The notes: generated from the sequence alone by a model not told the origin. A stretch of 64,000 bases of DNA from Chamaecyparis obtusa (GCA_027943335.1 BSBK01002085.1:912501-976500); one strand, 5' to 3'; shown: positions 10,946 through 22,510, counted from the first letter of the stretch. A program made the numbers and translations.

Positions 10946-12311
10946 TATGAATCCGGACCCGGATCGGACCTAGACCCAGATCCGGGCCTGTCCAGGCGAA
11001 TCCGGTAACTAAGACATTAATACAAACATATGGCAATTTTTTTATTCAGAAAATGGATGAGACTTATTTGAAACATTTCCTCAAACTGTGGGTGACAATA
11101 ATTCTGATATGTCTGCTTTAATATTGAAACTTTCAGATTACGAGATAATAAGCAATATGCTAACAAACATAGGTAGACGTCTAACTTCCAGACTTACAGA
11201 TTGTTTTGCAGTGAACTTACAGAGTTGCTAAACCAGTTTAGGATCTACCTCCAAGCTGAAATATTGCAAGAACGAATACAAGTATAACTTCTGGAGCAAC
11301 ACACAGCCATCCAAGGTTCTATTACTGCCCAGCGACCTAGCTTTTAATGTACACAGTTGCAAATAGTATACCAAATGCCATAGATGTCCAGCAGAGGTAA
11401 CAAGTGAATCATGCACTAGACTCCAAAATCAATGCCAAAGAATGTCTCAATATCAAACATAGGCACTCATCTGTCCCTGACTCCCTAGTATTCAATCACC
11501 TCCATTTTGTGCAATAACAGACCCGAAACACAGCTCCAATCTCCTCCTATTACCCACATCTAGCAGTTTGCAGTCACTATCGATTTTCAATGGAAAATGT
11601 TTGCAGTCAGAGAGATGTAAATACCCAGCTAGGTATCACGCCCAAAACTCTGTGTAGTTCAATCCAATCCGTGTAGGAAGTCCAAGGAATCCTTGACTAG
11701 TTTGTCCTCCACTATAAACATTCACCATGAATTTCGAACCAAGTAGATTATTGAATCAATGAAAACCTGCGAACTGACCTTGGATTGAAGGATCTACTCC
11801 ATTAAATCAATAACACCAAACAAATCCACCATTCACAAAATCTGCCATTAAACTCCAGATGTGAACTCCAAATGAATCCACCAATCTTGAAGGTATGGGT
11901 TTTCGTCCAAACCTTCTTAGTCCCAAGGGCTTCCATTCTCAGAACAAACCAGTCACTGAATATCAGTAACAAGAGAAAGCTTCACTTTTTCAATCTCATA
12001 GCATGTCCCAAATGAAAGGATAGTCTCACTTTTATAGCTTCTCAAGTTGGTGAGTGCTTGTACTTTTAGCAACGTGGGATAAAAGTCACTTTTAATTTAT
12101 GAAGTAACTTTAATTTTATAATATCACTTTATAATATAAAGTGACTTTAACTTTATAAACCATTAAATAATATTAATTTTTTCTCTGTTTCACCCAAAAT
12201 AAAGCTGTGATTAGAAAGCATCCCTTTTAAATTAATTTATTAGCCTATTGGGATGGGAAAACAGGCTATAAAATCTCCTAGAGAGATTATGGAAAAGAAG
12301 GGGACGTTACA

Positions 12312-12350
12312 GTCCTCCCTTGTCAAAATTGCTTGCCCTCAAGCAATCGC
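12312..12350 (-). promoter_or_regulatory. Polypurine tract region of the gypsy element
   Basis: On the minus strand a purine-rich GACAAGGGAGGAC lies immediately before the 3' LTR (TGTAACGTCCCC). It is preceded by GATTGCTTGAGGGCAAGCAA. The same arrangement is present before the LTRs at 17,580 and 23,779, showing that the three elements share a 3' end design. Confidence 0.65.
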
Positions 12351-13882
12351 AAAGCTGGATGTTGTAGAATATCTTCACCTTACCATGTTGCATCCACAAG
12401 TGGTAAGTCCTTCGAACGTACCAAATATTCCCTGACCACCTTGTTTCTCATTTGCTTCTCTCTAACTTCCAACACCTCTGTAGGTACCAAAATCAACTTC
12501 CCCTCATCCAAAGGATGTAATCCAAGAGCAAGCACAACATGCTGACCAATAGCCTTCTTGAGGCATGGGACATGAAAGACATTATGAATCCAGCTATCAA
12601 GTGGCAACTCAAGCTCATATGCCACTTCTCCAATCCTCCTCAATAACATGTAAGGGTCATAAAACTTGGGTTTGAGCTTTTTCACACCACTCTTTTAATG
12701 AATCTGTCTGTATGGCTAAAGACAGAAATACCATGTCTCCAACCTCAAAAGTCCTCTCTGTCTTGTGGTGATCGATATACATTTTTTGTTGGTTTTGTGC
12801 ATGTTGGATATTATCTCTGAGAGTCCTAAGGATATCTTGATGATCTTGTAACTAGTCCTTGGCTCGAGGAGGCCCGCTATAATCAAAAGACAAATCAATG
12901 AAAGACAAAGGTTCATAACCATAGAGAGCCTGAAAACGTGACATGATAATAGCCATGTGATATCTAGAATTATAACAATACTCCCCAAGATATAGCCACT
13001 TGACCCATGCTCTCTATCGACCTGTAATATGATTGTGGAGATAACCTTCCACCTATTTATTCATGATCTCCATCTGACCATCTGTTTGAGGATGGTAGTT
13101 GGTACTAGGAGTCAACTCTATCCCTACCAATCTAAACAACTCCTGCTAGAAAATACTAAGAAACTTACTATCCCTATCAATGATAATGGTATTGGGTGAC
13201 CATGCAATCTAAATACCTCTCTAAAAAATAACTCTACCACTTTAAAGGTTGTCCAATTAGCTGCAATGACATAGAAATGGGAAAATTTAGCCAGCCGATC
13301 AACCGCAACAAATCTATTGTCCTTACCATGCACTCTCAGCAGACCTGTGATGAAGTCAATGGACACACTCTCCCATTTTTGTTCACGAATAGGTAAAGGG
13401 TGTAATAATCCAGCAGGAAACACATGCCCTGACTTGTTCTGCTGACAAGTGAAACATTGCCTGACATACTTAAGGGCGTCATCCTTAAGACCTTTTTAGG
13501 AGAATCTCTCTCTGATCTATCTGTAGGTCTTGAAATATCCTAGATGACCAGCTAAAGGTGTATTGTGAACAACCCTCAAAATTTTATTCTTAAGTCTAGA
13601 TTTAGGTACCAAATAAATCATGTTCTTGCAATAAATCACATCATCAATAACTTTATACCTGTCGTCCTGAATCTTACCATCCATAAGCTTACAAGCAAAA
13701 GTATTTTTGGAATACTCAACTAAAAGTTGAGACTTCCAATCAGCTGAAATCTCAGACATGGAACACAACTTAGCAGTAGGTGGTCTCCTAGAAATTGCAT
13801 CAGCCACAATGTTCTTACCATTGATACTCGATGTCAAATTCATACGCTTGTACCTTGCTGACCAACTTTTGTTGTCGCTCAT
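12312..13882 (-). pseudogene. pol: Ty3/gypsy integrase
   Basis: In order on the minus strand: an H2C2 zinc finger (HNTPLAGHLGYFK, then CFTCQQ past a stop), core motifs SIDFITGL and AVDRLAKFSHF, a second acidic block (DSKFLS), the NYHPQTDGQME block with the catalytic Glu, FQALYGYEPL, and a C-terminal part ending VREYLVRSKDLPLVDATW. That end resembles the tail that precedes the polypurine tract in chromovirus-type elements. All three D, D, E positions can still be seen, although the frame is broken by stops (mostly TAG) and shifts. Integrase inserts the element's cDNA into the host chromosome. This copy cannot be functional. Confidence 0.8.
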
Positions 13883-14288
13883 TCAACTCCTACTCCAAGA
13901 AATATCATAAATTGTGATGATCCATTCTCACCACAAACTTCCCACCCACGAGATACTGTCTAAACTTTCCCAACACATGCATAATGGAAAGCATTTCCTT
14001 ATCATAGGTGGAGTACAATTTCTCATTATCCCTCAACTTCCTGCTCTCATATGCAATAGGATGTCTATTATGTATAAACACTGCACCAATGCCCTCACCT
14101 CAAGCATCACACTCCAACACAAATGGATGAGAAAATTCCAGAAAGGCTAATACTGGGCAAGTACTCATAACCTTCTTGAGCCTATCAAATCTCTCTTGTG
14201 CATCATCTAACCATCTGAAAGCTCCCTTTCAAGTAAGATCTGTGAGTGGGGGTAAAAGCTGAGAAAATACCTTAACAAACCTCTTGTA
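13883..14288 (-). pseudogene. pol: Ty3/gypsy RNase H domain
   Basis: The minus strand between reverse transcriptase and integrase reads GAFRWLDDAQERFDRLK, VLAFLEFSHPFVLECDA, AVFIHNRHPIAYESRKL and EMLSIMHVLGKFRQYLVG. This is the usual gypsy RNase H, including the first catalytic Asp of ECDA and the Glu of the KEML block. Stops fall at ECDA*GEG, HHNL*YFLE and LE*ELNE. Related elements would have Arg (CGA) and Gln (CAG) at the last two. RNase H removes the RNA template during cDNA synthesis. Confidence 0.75.
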
Positions 14289-15179
14289 CTAAGAACAAAG
14301 CCCAAGGAATCCTCTCAAATCTGAAACATTTCTTGGTGGTGACCAATCCAAAATCGTTTGTATCTTCTCCAGATGCACCTTGACCCCATTCGCCCCTATA
14401 ACATGCCCACAATATAAAATCTCTGTCAATCCAAACTCGCATTTGGACTCCTTAGCAAACAAAGCCTGATCCTCCATGATGCTCAAAACCTCATCCAAAG
14501 ACTTACTGAATATCAAGATATCATCGAAGAACACCAAGATAAACTTATACAACTATTTGTTTAAGATGTGGTTCATACATGACTGGAATGTAGCAGGTGC
14601 ATTAGTGTGGCCAAAAGACATCACCAAGAACTCATAGTGTCCGTAGTGGCATCTGAATGTTGTCTTATGAACATCCTCCTCACAGACACGAATTTGATGG
14701 TATCCCAATCGAAGATCTATCTCCAAAAAGTAAACAGTCCCATGCAACTCATCTATACGTGGAATGGGATACATGTTCTTAATGGTCCTCTTATTCAAAG
14801 CATGGTAGTCAATGTACATCCGAAGAGTACAATCCTTCTTCACCAGGACCACTAAAGAAGCAAATGGACTAGAGCTGGGTCTAATATGTCCCATGGCCAG
14901 CAACTCCTTAATCGTTTTCTCAATAACCTCTTTGAAATGTCTCGGATGGCGATAAGGTGTAGTGATAACAGGCTTTGTGCCCTCCTCCAGCTCTATCACA
15001 TGCTCAAACCCACAATCAGGTGGTCTACCTGGAGGAATGTCTCCAAAAACCCACTTGTGTTTGTCAAGCACAGACTGTATGTCCACATGATGCTGTTGCC
15101 CCCTACCTAGTGTGGATTTGGTGGACACAAAACACTGGGATGCCCACTCAATATCATCATGTCTAAGTATAGCCTCCAT
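14289..15179 (-). pseudogene. pol: Ty3/gypsy reverse transcriptase
   Basis: Two adjacent open segments in one frame (14,553-15,179 and 14,289-14,552), separated by one TAG, cover the RT. Visible motifs are PYRHPRHFKEVIEK, HIRPSSSPFASLVVLVKKD, LRMYIDYHALNKRTIKN, PIPRIDELHG, FLEIDLRLGYHQIRV, HYEFLVMSFGHTNAPATFQ and the catalytic FFDDILIFS (usually YFDD or FFDD), then LGLCS where LGLAGYYRRF is usual. DLRLGYHQI keeps the first catalytic Asp. The domain is complete in length but sits in a broken polyprotein, so it is a relic. Confidence 0.85.
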
Positions 15180-15289
15180 CTAATGAGCTGAAACAATCCT
15201 AGAATCAACATCCCACATAGCTCTCAACACTACACTTCGATCACTGCTCATGAATTCCAACTCTTTCTGATGTTGATCAATCGTGTACC

Positions 15290-15600
15290 TGCCAACAGTC
15301 TATAACCACTGCAAACCCAAGATCACATCCAATCCCTCTAACTTGATGACATAAATGATAAAAGTCATCCACCAATGTGTAGTCACCCAACTATGTTCTA
15401 GGCTCACATATCCTCCCTGAGCAATTCAAAAGATCACCACCTACAACCTTCACATTAAATGACGAAATATCCTCAACCTGTAATCCTCGTTTTGCCACTA
15501 TACACGCATCCATAAAGTTATGTGTGGCACATGTATCCAACAAACAAATAACTCATTGCCCTCTAGCAATTACCTTTAGGAGGAAACGATGGCATGTAGG
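15290..15600 (-). pseudogene. pol: Ty3/gypsy aspartic protease remnant
   Basis: The minus strand reads HRFLLKVIARGQ, a stop, then LLDTCATHNFMDACIVAKRG. This matches the gypsy protease active site D-T-G-A-T-H-N-F with Gly changed to Cys. The next part, with GGDLLNCSG and GCDLGLAVVID, is interrupted by stops. Proteases of this type cleave the Gag-Pol polyprotein. Loss of the active-site Gly and the stops show inactivation. Confidence 0.7.
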
Positions 15601-16706
15601 CACTCTCGACAGTGTGGCAATCGTAATGGGGACATGATCAGTTGCTTGATCTTCACTCTTTGCCACTATGGGCTGCTCATTACTCTCCTCATTATTGCTG
15701 CCCTCAGACCTATTGTCCTCATTTTGCTCATCTTCTCCCTCTATAACAACTTCAATGTAGTGTACCTTGCCTTTTCCAAGGCACCTATGATCGGGGGCCC
15801 AAGGTTCCTTCCATGTACAACAATGATTTTTTCTTCTCAACTCGTTCCTAGTCTCCATATCCATTCTAGGAGCTGTATTTTTATTCTGATTATATTACTT
15901 CAGATTTGGCTTTGACCCCTTAAAATTATTTTTGGGTGGTTTTATTATAGAAGACGAAGTGTCTAGATCAAGGGCAATCTTAATCGCTTCCTGTAGTGTG
16001 TTTGGCTTAAGGAATTTCACAATTCCTTTAAATTTTTCATTCAAACCTTCAGTGAACAGCATTACCTTCCTTTTCTCTGACATGTCCGGAACCATAACTG
16101 AGATCTTTTGAAGCTCATTGATGAAAGAATCTAATGAACCACTTTGTTTCAATTGTACCAACTCTCTGTAGAAGACTTCAACATCTTTCCTGTCAAGTCG
16201 AGTAATCAACTTAGTATTGAACTCCTCCTAAGAATTAATCAATCCATGGTCCTATGTAATGAGTCTATGATGCCACCATTCATATGTGGCTCCTTCTAGG
16301 TACATAGTAACAAATTTAATGACCTTTGTTTCCTTCATGGGTTTGAGTGTCAGGAAGGTGTCTAGCTTATCTTTCCATGCACAAGCAGTTGTCTTCTTGC
16401 TGCCATCAAATGTAGGAAGTGACAACTTATTCATGGCATGCTTTAAATCCTTGGTTTGGGATTTAGGCCTTCTATCCTGTCCAATTCTCATGCTCTCCCT
16501 TTTCTGCCCCATGTATTAAATAAAAGATAAATCTTCCTTAACATGATCTGGGAGACGGTCCCATTCATCATGCATAGTCATCACAATGTCAGGAAATGCC
16601 ACCTCTATTTCAGCATTATTCACTTCCTCCTCATCAGTAACAAAAGTAGGCATCAAGGGCCTATCAGAACTTGATTTAAACATTCTTGGTGAACGTCGAG
16701 GCTTGA
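15553..16706 (-). pseudogene. gag: Ty3/gypsy gag (retrotransposon gag domain and zinc knuckle)
   Basis: Three segments in order. First, 16,252-16,512 with LSLPTFDGSKKTTACAWKDK and YLEGATYEWW, the hallmark of the plant gag domain. Second, 15,895-16,209 with YRELVQLKQSGSLDSFINEL and LFTEGLNEKFKGIV. Third, 15,553-15,864 with the modified knuckle CCTWKEPWAPDHRCLGKGK (usual C-x2-C pattern disturbed), followed by an acidic linker. Upstream, 16,513-16,706 continues in frame past a TAA (VNNAEIEVAFPDIVTMMHDE) until the nested element at 16,707. The rest of the N-terminus is displaced to 23,403-23,540. Gag forms the virus-like particle. Confidence 0.8.
16702..16706. repeat. Target duplication CTTGA, left copy
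   Basis: CTTGA is found directly before the nested element and again at 23,398-23,402 directly after it. This is the 5-bp duplication typical of LTR retrotransposon integration. Confidence 0.9.
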
Positions 16707-17580
16707 TGAAATGACCCTAACCGGCCATTCTCTGATTTTTTCGTAAATATATCTCAAGTAGATTGAAACAAATAGAAACATGCAAATAACCAGTAGATAT
16801 AAATTCGAATAACCAGCAAATATAATCTTATAAAACTTCTCAGAAAATGATTTGTATTATACAACAGCAATACAATAACCATGCATTACAATATCCAATC
16901 TGAAATACAGAAAATAACAGAAGATCGGATGACCAAGAACATGTAAAACAATGGCGAACTCTGATGTAAATCCACACCGGAGATGAACTGGGTTTCTGTC
17001 CAATTCACCGAGAAAGCCTGAAGGTTTCCGTCCTCAGGATTCTGATTCGAAAGCTGAAGCTTCCCAAATTCTCAATGAGAAATAAAATCCATAAAACTCC
17101 AGCCTGCACAATGAGACTCCAAGCCTATTCTTATGGCTGCAACTGTGACTCTTCAGTTTCCCCACTGTCCCTTCATATTCCCACTCTGTCTCATTATATT
17201 TCCACTTTTAAGTCACTTTTTAAATAAATACAACCGTCGAGTTATAAAGTGATATAATAAATAAAGTGAGGAATCTTCCGGCATTAAAAGGGAGGACCAA
17301 ACGAGCTCGGATGATGACGTGTGATAGCTTGCCGGAAAGCTCTCGGCAAGACGCTCCAAATCCACTACTGAAAATCCAAGAATGATGAACCCTGTCAACT
17401 TACTATAAATAGTAAATACCCTAGAAACCTGTGGAAACTGCTCCGATTGGCCTGAAACTGAAATTACCTAGGCCAATTATCTCCCTAAACACTACCAAGC
17501 CATCGGTTAGCTCTCCGGACCATGATAAAAGGGCTAACGACATGGCACAAAATAATGTACCCCGAAAAGGGGACATTACA
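16707..17580 (-). repeat. 3' LTR (LTR A) of the nested element
   Basis: Starts TGAAATGACCC and ends GGGGACATTACA on the plus strand. It aligns with LTR B over its full 874 bp. On the minus strand it begins TGTAATGTCCCC. It contains the CTGTCCAATTCAC / GGTTTCCGTCC motif shared by other LTRs in this window. Confidence 0.92.
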
Positions 17581-17625
17581 AATCACCCCTTCCCGGAGAT
17601 TGTTTGCCCTCAAGCAATCGGTAGT
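17581..17625 (-). promoter_or_regulatory. Polypurine tract of the nested element
   Basis: The minus strand reads CCGGGAAGGGGTGATT immediately before LTR A. It primes plus-strand DNA synthesis. The neighbouring CGATTGCTTGAGGGCAAACA is shared with the gypsy element at 12,312. Confidence 0.7.
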
Positions 17626-17704
17626 TGCATGTTGTGATCATAATGCCCGGATCCCAAACCAACCTCAGGGAAGCTGCTCCACCAATCTAACGTGTGAAAC
17701 TGAA

Positions 17705-18720
17705 TCAGACGTAATGCTCCAACCTGTGAAGCCACTCACACAGCAACAAAACAGCAGCCAGTCTAATGCCAGGATCCCAAATCACTGCAGGATCAATCGT
17801 ACCAATCTGCCTTGTGCTGCCATCATCTGTGAGAAAGTCCTCAAACCAACTGAGAACCTCACTCCAACTAGGATCACCAGCGCCCCTACGGTAATATGCA
17901 GGGGAAAACCAAACCTCAAACTGATTGGCTCCCAGAATGAAAACCAACCACGAGTATGTCCCTCCTAGATCTAGTGTGAAATACCAGAAGTGTCCATCTT
18001 CCATAATACTACCCCTCTGATCCGTAGCCTGAACCAAAAACTGCACTGGAGAGGCAAGCTATCAAGACTGTCGGACAGGGCTTCCAATTGTAAGCAGGGA
18101 AACGTGCTCAACCAATCACTCATGCCACTCCTATCCAATAATCGGAAAAGAAAGTCCCTCGTAGGTGGGCTGAATGGAAAACAAAATCCATCCCATGCAA
18201 TAAGGCCAACATGCGATGCACTGAGCAACTCACCTGGACATCCTAAATCAACATAAGGATTCCATGACTGTCTCTCAATACCCGAAGTCATACAATGTAT
18301 ACTATTGTGTGAAAAATTCACACCACCCAGCATAACCATCATACCAAGCTCAATAACCCCGTACTGAATAAGCTCTACCCGATCATCATCATCATGCTTA
18401 GAATATGTGATGATAGAATTACCATAGGCTCTAGATGTATCGGTATGATAATGTAGAGGAGTCGCAACTGTGTGAAAAGAGGAGTGAACCAAGAGATGCT
18501 CACCAACACGAGACATCTCACCTCTAATAACTGGACCTGGGTCCCAAACCCTGCAACCAACCTCATCCTCATCTTGGGAATAGGAAGTATCTCCCTCATC
18601 TATCTCAAAGAGGGGAATATCAAATGTCAACTTGGCACCCATCTCAAACAAGGAGTTACCCATCGTCTGGAAGTGGTCTAACTCATCAAGAAACTCTCAG
18701 GGACTCAAAGATCTTCTTGG
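17705..18720 (-). pseudogene. C-terminal part of the chimeric ORF, unknown domain
   Basis: The largest open piece is 17,971-18,663, joined upstream, after a frameshift near 18,700-18,760, to the coiled-coil part (FLDELDHFQTMGNSLFEMG). It is followed in another frame by 17,705-18,046. The sequence is not low-complexity: FDIPLFEIDEGDTSYSQDED, VWDPGPVIRGEM and LGCPGELLSASHVGLIAWDG. It looks like a folded domain of about 300 residues. I recognise no family, and it is not reverse transcriptase, integrase, protease or RNase H. It may be element-specific or another captured fragment. Confidence 0.45.
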
Positions 18721-18749
18721 ACAATTGTCCAAGCCATAGGTCTATTGTA

Positions 18750-19609
18750 TGTTGTCAAGTTCCTGAATCCCTGTCATCTTGCTCCCTGTACTGGCTAGAG
18801 ACAACAATCTGATTTCTCGCCTCCTGTAGAGCAATACGAGTATGCTCCAAAGTGCCCTGAGTAGCACTAAGCTCCCTATTGAGCTTATCGACCTCATCCT
18901 CCTTATTCCTCAACTGCTCAGCATACTTCCTGGCAGTCTATAACAAGTGGTCACGGTTTGTAAGTAAACTCAGATATTTTGATTTCCAATCCTCAAATGT
19001 TGTTCTGACCCCCTGTAAATCTGCAACATAGGATCCAATCCTTATGTCGTATGGCCCTCTATCCCTCTGAGTTGTCCTATATAGATTGTCAATAATCTGG
19101 TGAATGCTATTATGGCGAACAAGGGCTGCAATAATGGCATCATCACTGACTTTCAGTTGACTTTTTAAGGCACACTTCTCAACAATGTTATCCTGGGATG
19201 TACTACAAAACGGTTCATCCATATCCGTATGATGCATGAGTGAAGTGCTGCTAAAGAAGTCACACAATTCCTCATTACCTGAATCGCTGAAGGTCTCCAA
19301 CTAGTTACCACAACCTAAAACCGTGGATTTATCACACTCAGCCACCAAGTCACCAAAGTAGAATTCAGAACACTCTCCACTAAGTCCCAAAAGAGCTATA
19401 GTCACAACTGTATTCTCTCTATCAATAGGCTGCCATTTATCTTCCCCTTCATCAAGTTTGCAAACATGCCCCTGGATCCAACCTTCCTGGCATAACAAAC
19501 AAATCTGCCCTGTACTCACTAGGTCCTGGCCCATCACCGGAGGTCCTGCAACCTGTAAGCCTAATGATACTCGTTCATTTTCAGCCAATGAAATCATGAA
19601 TTTTTCAGC
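18750..19609 (-). pseudogene. Middle part of the chimeric ORF: Cys/His motif and coiled coil
   Basis: Open segments at 19,301-19,597 and 18,938-19,300, plus about 60 further codons, share the frame of the PDS5-like part. They are separated only by TAG codons. The first has ICLLCQEGWIQGHVC followed by an acidic stretch. This resembles the variant zinc knuckle of the gypsy gag next door (CKEPWAPDHRC-type). The second is acidic and ends in a heptad-rich coiled coil (KYAEQLRNKEDEVDKLNREL). I read it as a gag-derived or gag-like region joined to the captured segment. Its function is unknown. Confidence 0.5.
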
Positions 19610-20338
19610 CTAAAGCTTAATTAATTCAGTTGAGAGTTCATATGCCATGGATGCGTACTTTATTCCTCCTCTCCATATTGCCAACAATTCTGATTGCAAT
19701 TGTTTGCATATGTCATAGTCCTCATCTAAGATCGAGGATAAGACAGTCATTATACATGTCTTCACCCCATCTAGATGTCGCTCCCTGTAATTGTTTAGGA
19801 GACACTGAAATAATTGTTGAATCATTTTATCATAACCTGGATTCAACATGTGACTGAAGACTCTAGTCCTTGCCATTAACTCCAAGATTTTTACCTGCTT
19901 ATCAAAAGTAGAATCTCTGTCATATCTCAGTCCATCTAAGCTATCTGCAATCAGCTATAACACCTGTCTCCAAATGTGCTCGGTGTAAGGAATAATAGGG
20001 GTTGTGATCCGAGTGATCTCACTAAGACATGAGGCAACTACAAGCCTAATATCTCGAAGCGGATGATTCATAAATCTGCAATGCACCAAGGCAACCATTG
20101 AGGGATGCATCGCCCAATTGAAGAGTCTACAATCAGATTGATCTATCCTAGATAGATATGAATTTATTTCCTCGATTTTGGCAAGCATTCTTCCCGTAAT
20201 TTTCTGCTCCTCAAATTGCCATCCAAGACAACATAACTCATTTCCTATCTCCATTTCCTTCTGAATATCTCTTAATTGGACACCATAAAACGTGTCATTC
20301 AATTCCTTCGAGAACACTAGGCTTTCCAATGACTCCAT
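19610..20338 (-). pseudogene. Captured PDS5-like cohesin-cofactor fragment
   Basis: Two open segments in one frame (19,955-20,338 and 19,610-19,885), separated by one TAG and a short open stretch. They read like the N-terminal HEAT-repeat region of plant PDS5, the sister-chromatid cohesion cofactor: YLSRIDQSD, then MVALVHCRFMNHPLRDIRL, then the strongly diagnostic VASCLSEITRITTP, and later KQVKILELMARTRVFSHML and LFQCLLNNYRERHLDGVKTC. Plant PDS5 has VASCISEITRITAP followed by ILETVAKVRSC and MFQHFLK at matching spacing. PDS5 is a nuclear protein that regulates cohesin. This copy is only about 240 residues, apparently intronless, and lies inside the nested retrotransposon, so it is a retro-transduced fragment. 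Family identification is from memory of conserved motifs. Confidence 0.7.
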
Positions 20339-22510
20339 GAATTAGTTTTCTCCAAGTTCATGCCAAAAACTGAATTTCTTCTGAAACTAAGAAATGTTGT
20401 CACTGCAATAAAAATTATGATTCTCCCGACACCTCTTGTGCAATTCTGGAAATTAACTGTAATGGCCTGTCTCAGTCTCAACTGCAAATTTACTGGTTTA
20501 CTCAGATTGAGGGGGTTCAGAAAAAATCTAACGATGCTGCTTGTTTGTTTACATATGTGCAAGGTACACCTTGTTCAGCATATAATCAGTCCATGTTCAG
20601 ATTTCTCATAAGGATTTTCATTTCAGAATTATCACAGTTAGATTTTAGTTTGTGTTTCAACATGTGATACTTTCCTTGTTCAAAAATTCAATATCTTCCC
20701 TACACAACGACTGGATATCTCCTTGTTTATAGCAACATCTCCAATCTGTGCAACAATCCCCAAAAGTGAAGTTGTCTAAGACCTGCAGTACGTGACTCCA
20801 AATGAGCTGCAGACTCGTGCTTAAGGTTATTCACTATGGACAGGAGTGGTTGTCAAAACACTGAAGGTTTCCACACGCACACACACCTTTCCAGCAGTTT
20901 GTGAATGGCTAAGAGCATGTGCCTCACAACCAAATGACCCTTTTATTTTGTATTCTTCTCTAATCCCAGAAGATTCTGCTCCTTGAACGATTGTCCACAC
21001 ACTCTGAAATTGGTTTAAGACCTATGCATCTCCTGTGGTTATCTCAAAGCGTATGTAGCAAGGTGTTTATAGCTACTATGGTAATACGTATTTGGTTATT
21101 TGAAACATGACCACATATAGGCTCACCAATACATAAGATGTGCATACAATTCTCAACAATACAGAATATAGACTTTAATCCACTATTGCGTATTTAATAG
21201 GTAATGAAGATCCCATTTATCCAACATGACATGATAAATATTATGGGAGTCAGTAAAACATCAATCGACCTCCATTACTCAGCACGGTATGATAATGCTG
21301 GAGTGCTGGATCCTAAAGTACGCGAGCCAGTCACCTTGGCTTGAGTCAAGTTTCGCAATGAAGTAAGGAATGCGGAGGTTGTTGGTGGCTTGACTAGCAG
21401 ATAACTCATCCTCAATACTTATTACCGCCCTGTCACTGCCCAGATGTGACCCCGCTCAGTACTGCAGCTTGGCGTGGGGGTGTTACGGATGTGGTGACCA
21501 AAAGTCCACTAGCACCTTAGAAATCTTGCGCTAGGAAGTTCCCTTCAACCCGTGCCTCGAGCACGAGCTAACAGTTCAAGCGACCAGTATAGGGTGTTAA
21601 CTACACCCATAGTGACTGCCTAGAATCACCAAACCCAACTCGCTTCCTGTTAATGCCAGTACCATTGAATAGTGCGGATGCGATTTTTAATCATCTTCAC
21701 GTCACCCATAAATATTCATGCTGGTGTTCTATCTGCTCGGTGCCTTAGGCACGAGTTGCACTACTCGCGCGCGTGCTGCCAGTGATGCCTCCTTTGACAC
21801 ACTATTCTCTGCAACTTCGTCCCTTGAGTGGTGATGGCGCTTCTTCCAGCAATGAACAAACGAGCTGGGAGCGCTATCTTGTAGCGGCAGGCTACAGTGT
21901 TCTACACGCGAACACCCAGTCGTGAGTACCCTCGGCTCTAGGCGACGTACTTCTGGCCAGAGTAAGTGTTGGTGGTCTACGGCAAGGGTGACACTGCACC
22001 GCACTTGGTAGCTCGGCTTGTGTGGGACACCCATGCTCACCCAGGTAACATGAAGATTTTATAAATGACTGTATAAATAGTCAGCTCGTTCCTTGTGTCT
22101 ACTGTGAGATAACCTGCCTGCCGTGAATACTAAACACACTTGATGTTGTTCAAAGATGCTGAAGCCAAAGACTAAATCCTTGCTAACAATGAAGTCTCAG
22201 AATTGCAATCGAATTTCCTTTCCAAGTATGACTACTACTGAGACCAAAATTTTATTTCTTGTTCTTCCTATGTCGAAATGACTCACAAACCACTAACAGC
22301 TGAACTTAAAATGTACGGCCCAGATTTCTGGAAATGGATCAATCTTCCTATAAATAACGTTGTAGACGAAAGCTCCTTCTTAACACAGTATCTTTTTTTG
22401 ATAAAACTATCTCTGCAAATTACGTTGCTACAGAAACATCATTCTTATCCAAACGTTTGAGTTCTGTAAATTTGTCACTGAAGGAACCTCACGAGTTGGC
22501 AGAAATTTTG
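20339..22510 (-). other. 5' leader of the nested element, non-coding
   Basis: About 2.2 kb between the primer-binding site and the start of the chimeric ORF. No recognisable gene. Positions 21,260-22,060 are clearly more GC- and CpG-rich than the rest of the window, with words such as GCGCGCGTGCTGCC. An antisense-looking 103-codon frame at 21,729-22,040 has no recognisable domain. The origin of the GC-rich block is unknown and may be a second captured segment. Confidence 0.5.

Larger units (their letters stand above)
10259..11013. mobile_element. Non-autonomous hAT element with ACATTAAT target duplication
   Basis: The ends are CTTAGTTACCG and its inverse CGGTAACTAAG, flanked on both sides by ACATTAAT (10,251-10,258 and 11,014-11,021). 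An 8-bp duplication is the hAT signature. The 755-bp body codes for nothing credible. It holds a TG/TA microsatellite and many subterminal GGATTCGTG-type words. Its ends match those of the hAT at 32,670-37,552 (CTAAG-TACC), so that family could have mobilised it. Confidence 0.85.
10063..12311 (-). mobile_element. 3' LTR of the minus-strand Ty3/gypsy element
   Basis: On the plus strand it starts TGTAATGTCCC at 10,063 and ends GGGGACGTTACA at 12,311, next to the element's polypurine tract. About 11,533-12,311 aligns with 29,634-31,557, which has extra sequence near its end. The similarly built LTR at 55,615 also starts TGTCATGTCCC and ends GGGACATTACA, which supports these limits. Without the hAT insertion and its duplicated target it would be about 1.49 kb. 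The left limit is less certain than the right. Confidence 0.65.

Noticed and set aside
10724..11036. Two proline/arginine-rich frames on the minus strand
   Set aside because: They read through the GC-rich hairpin of the hAT derivative and have no domain.
21729..22040. 103-codon frame in the GC-rich leader block
   Set aside because: No domain, no neighbours in frame, and an open frame of this size is expected in GC-rich sequence.
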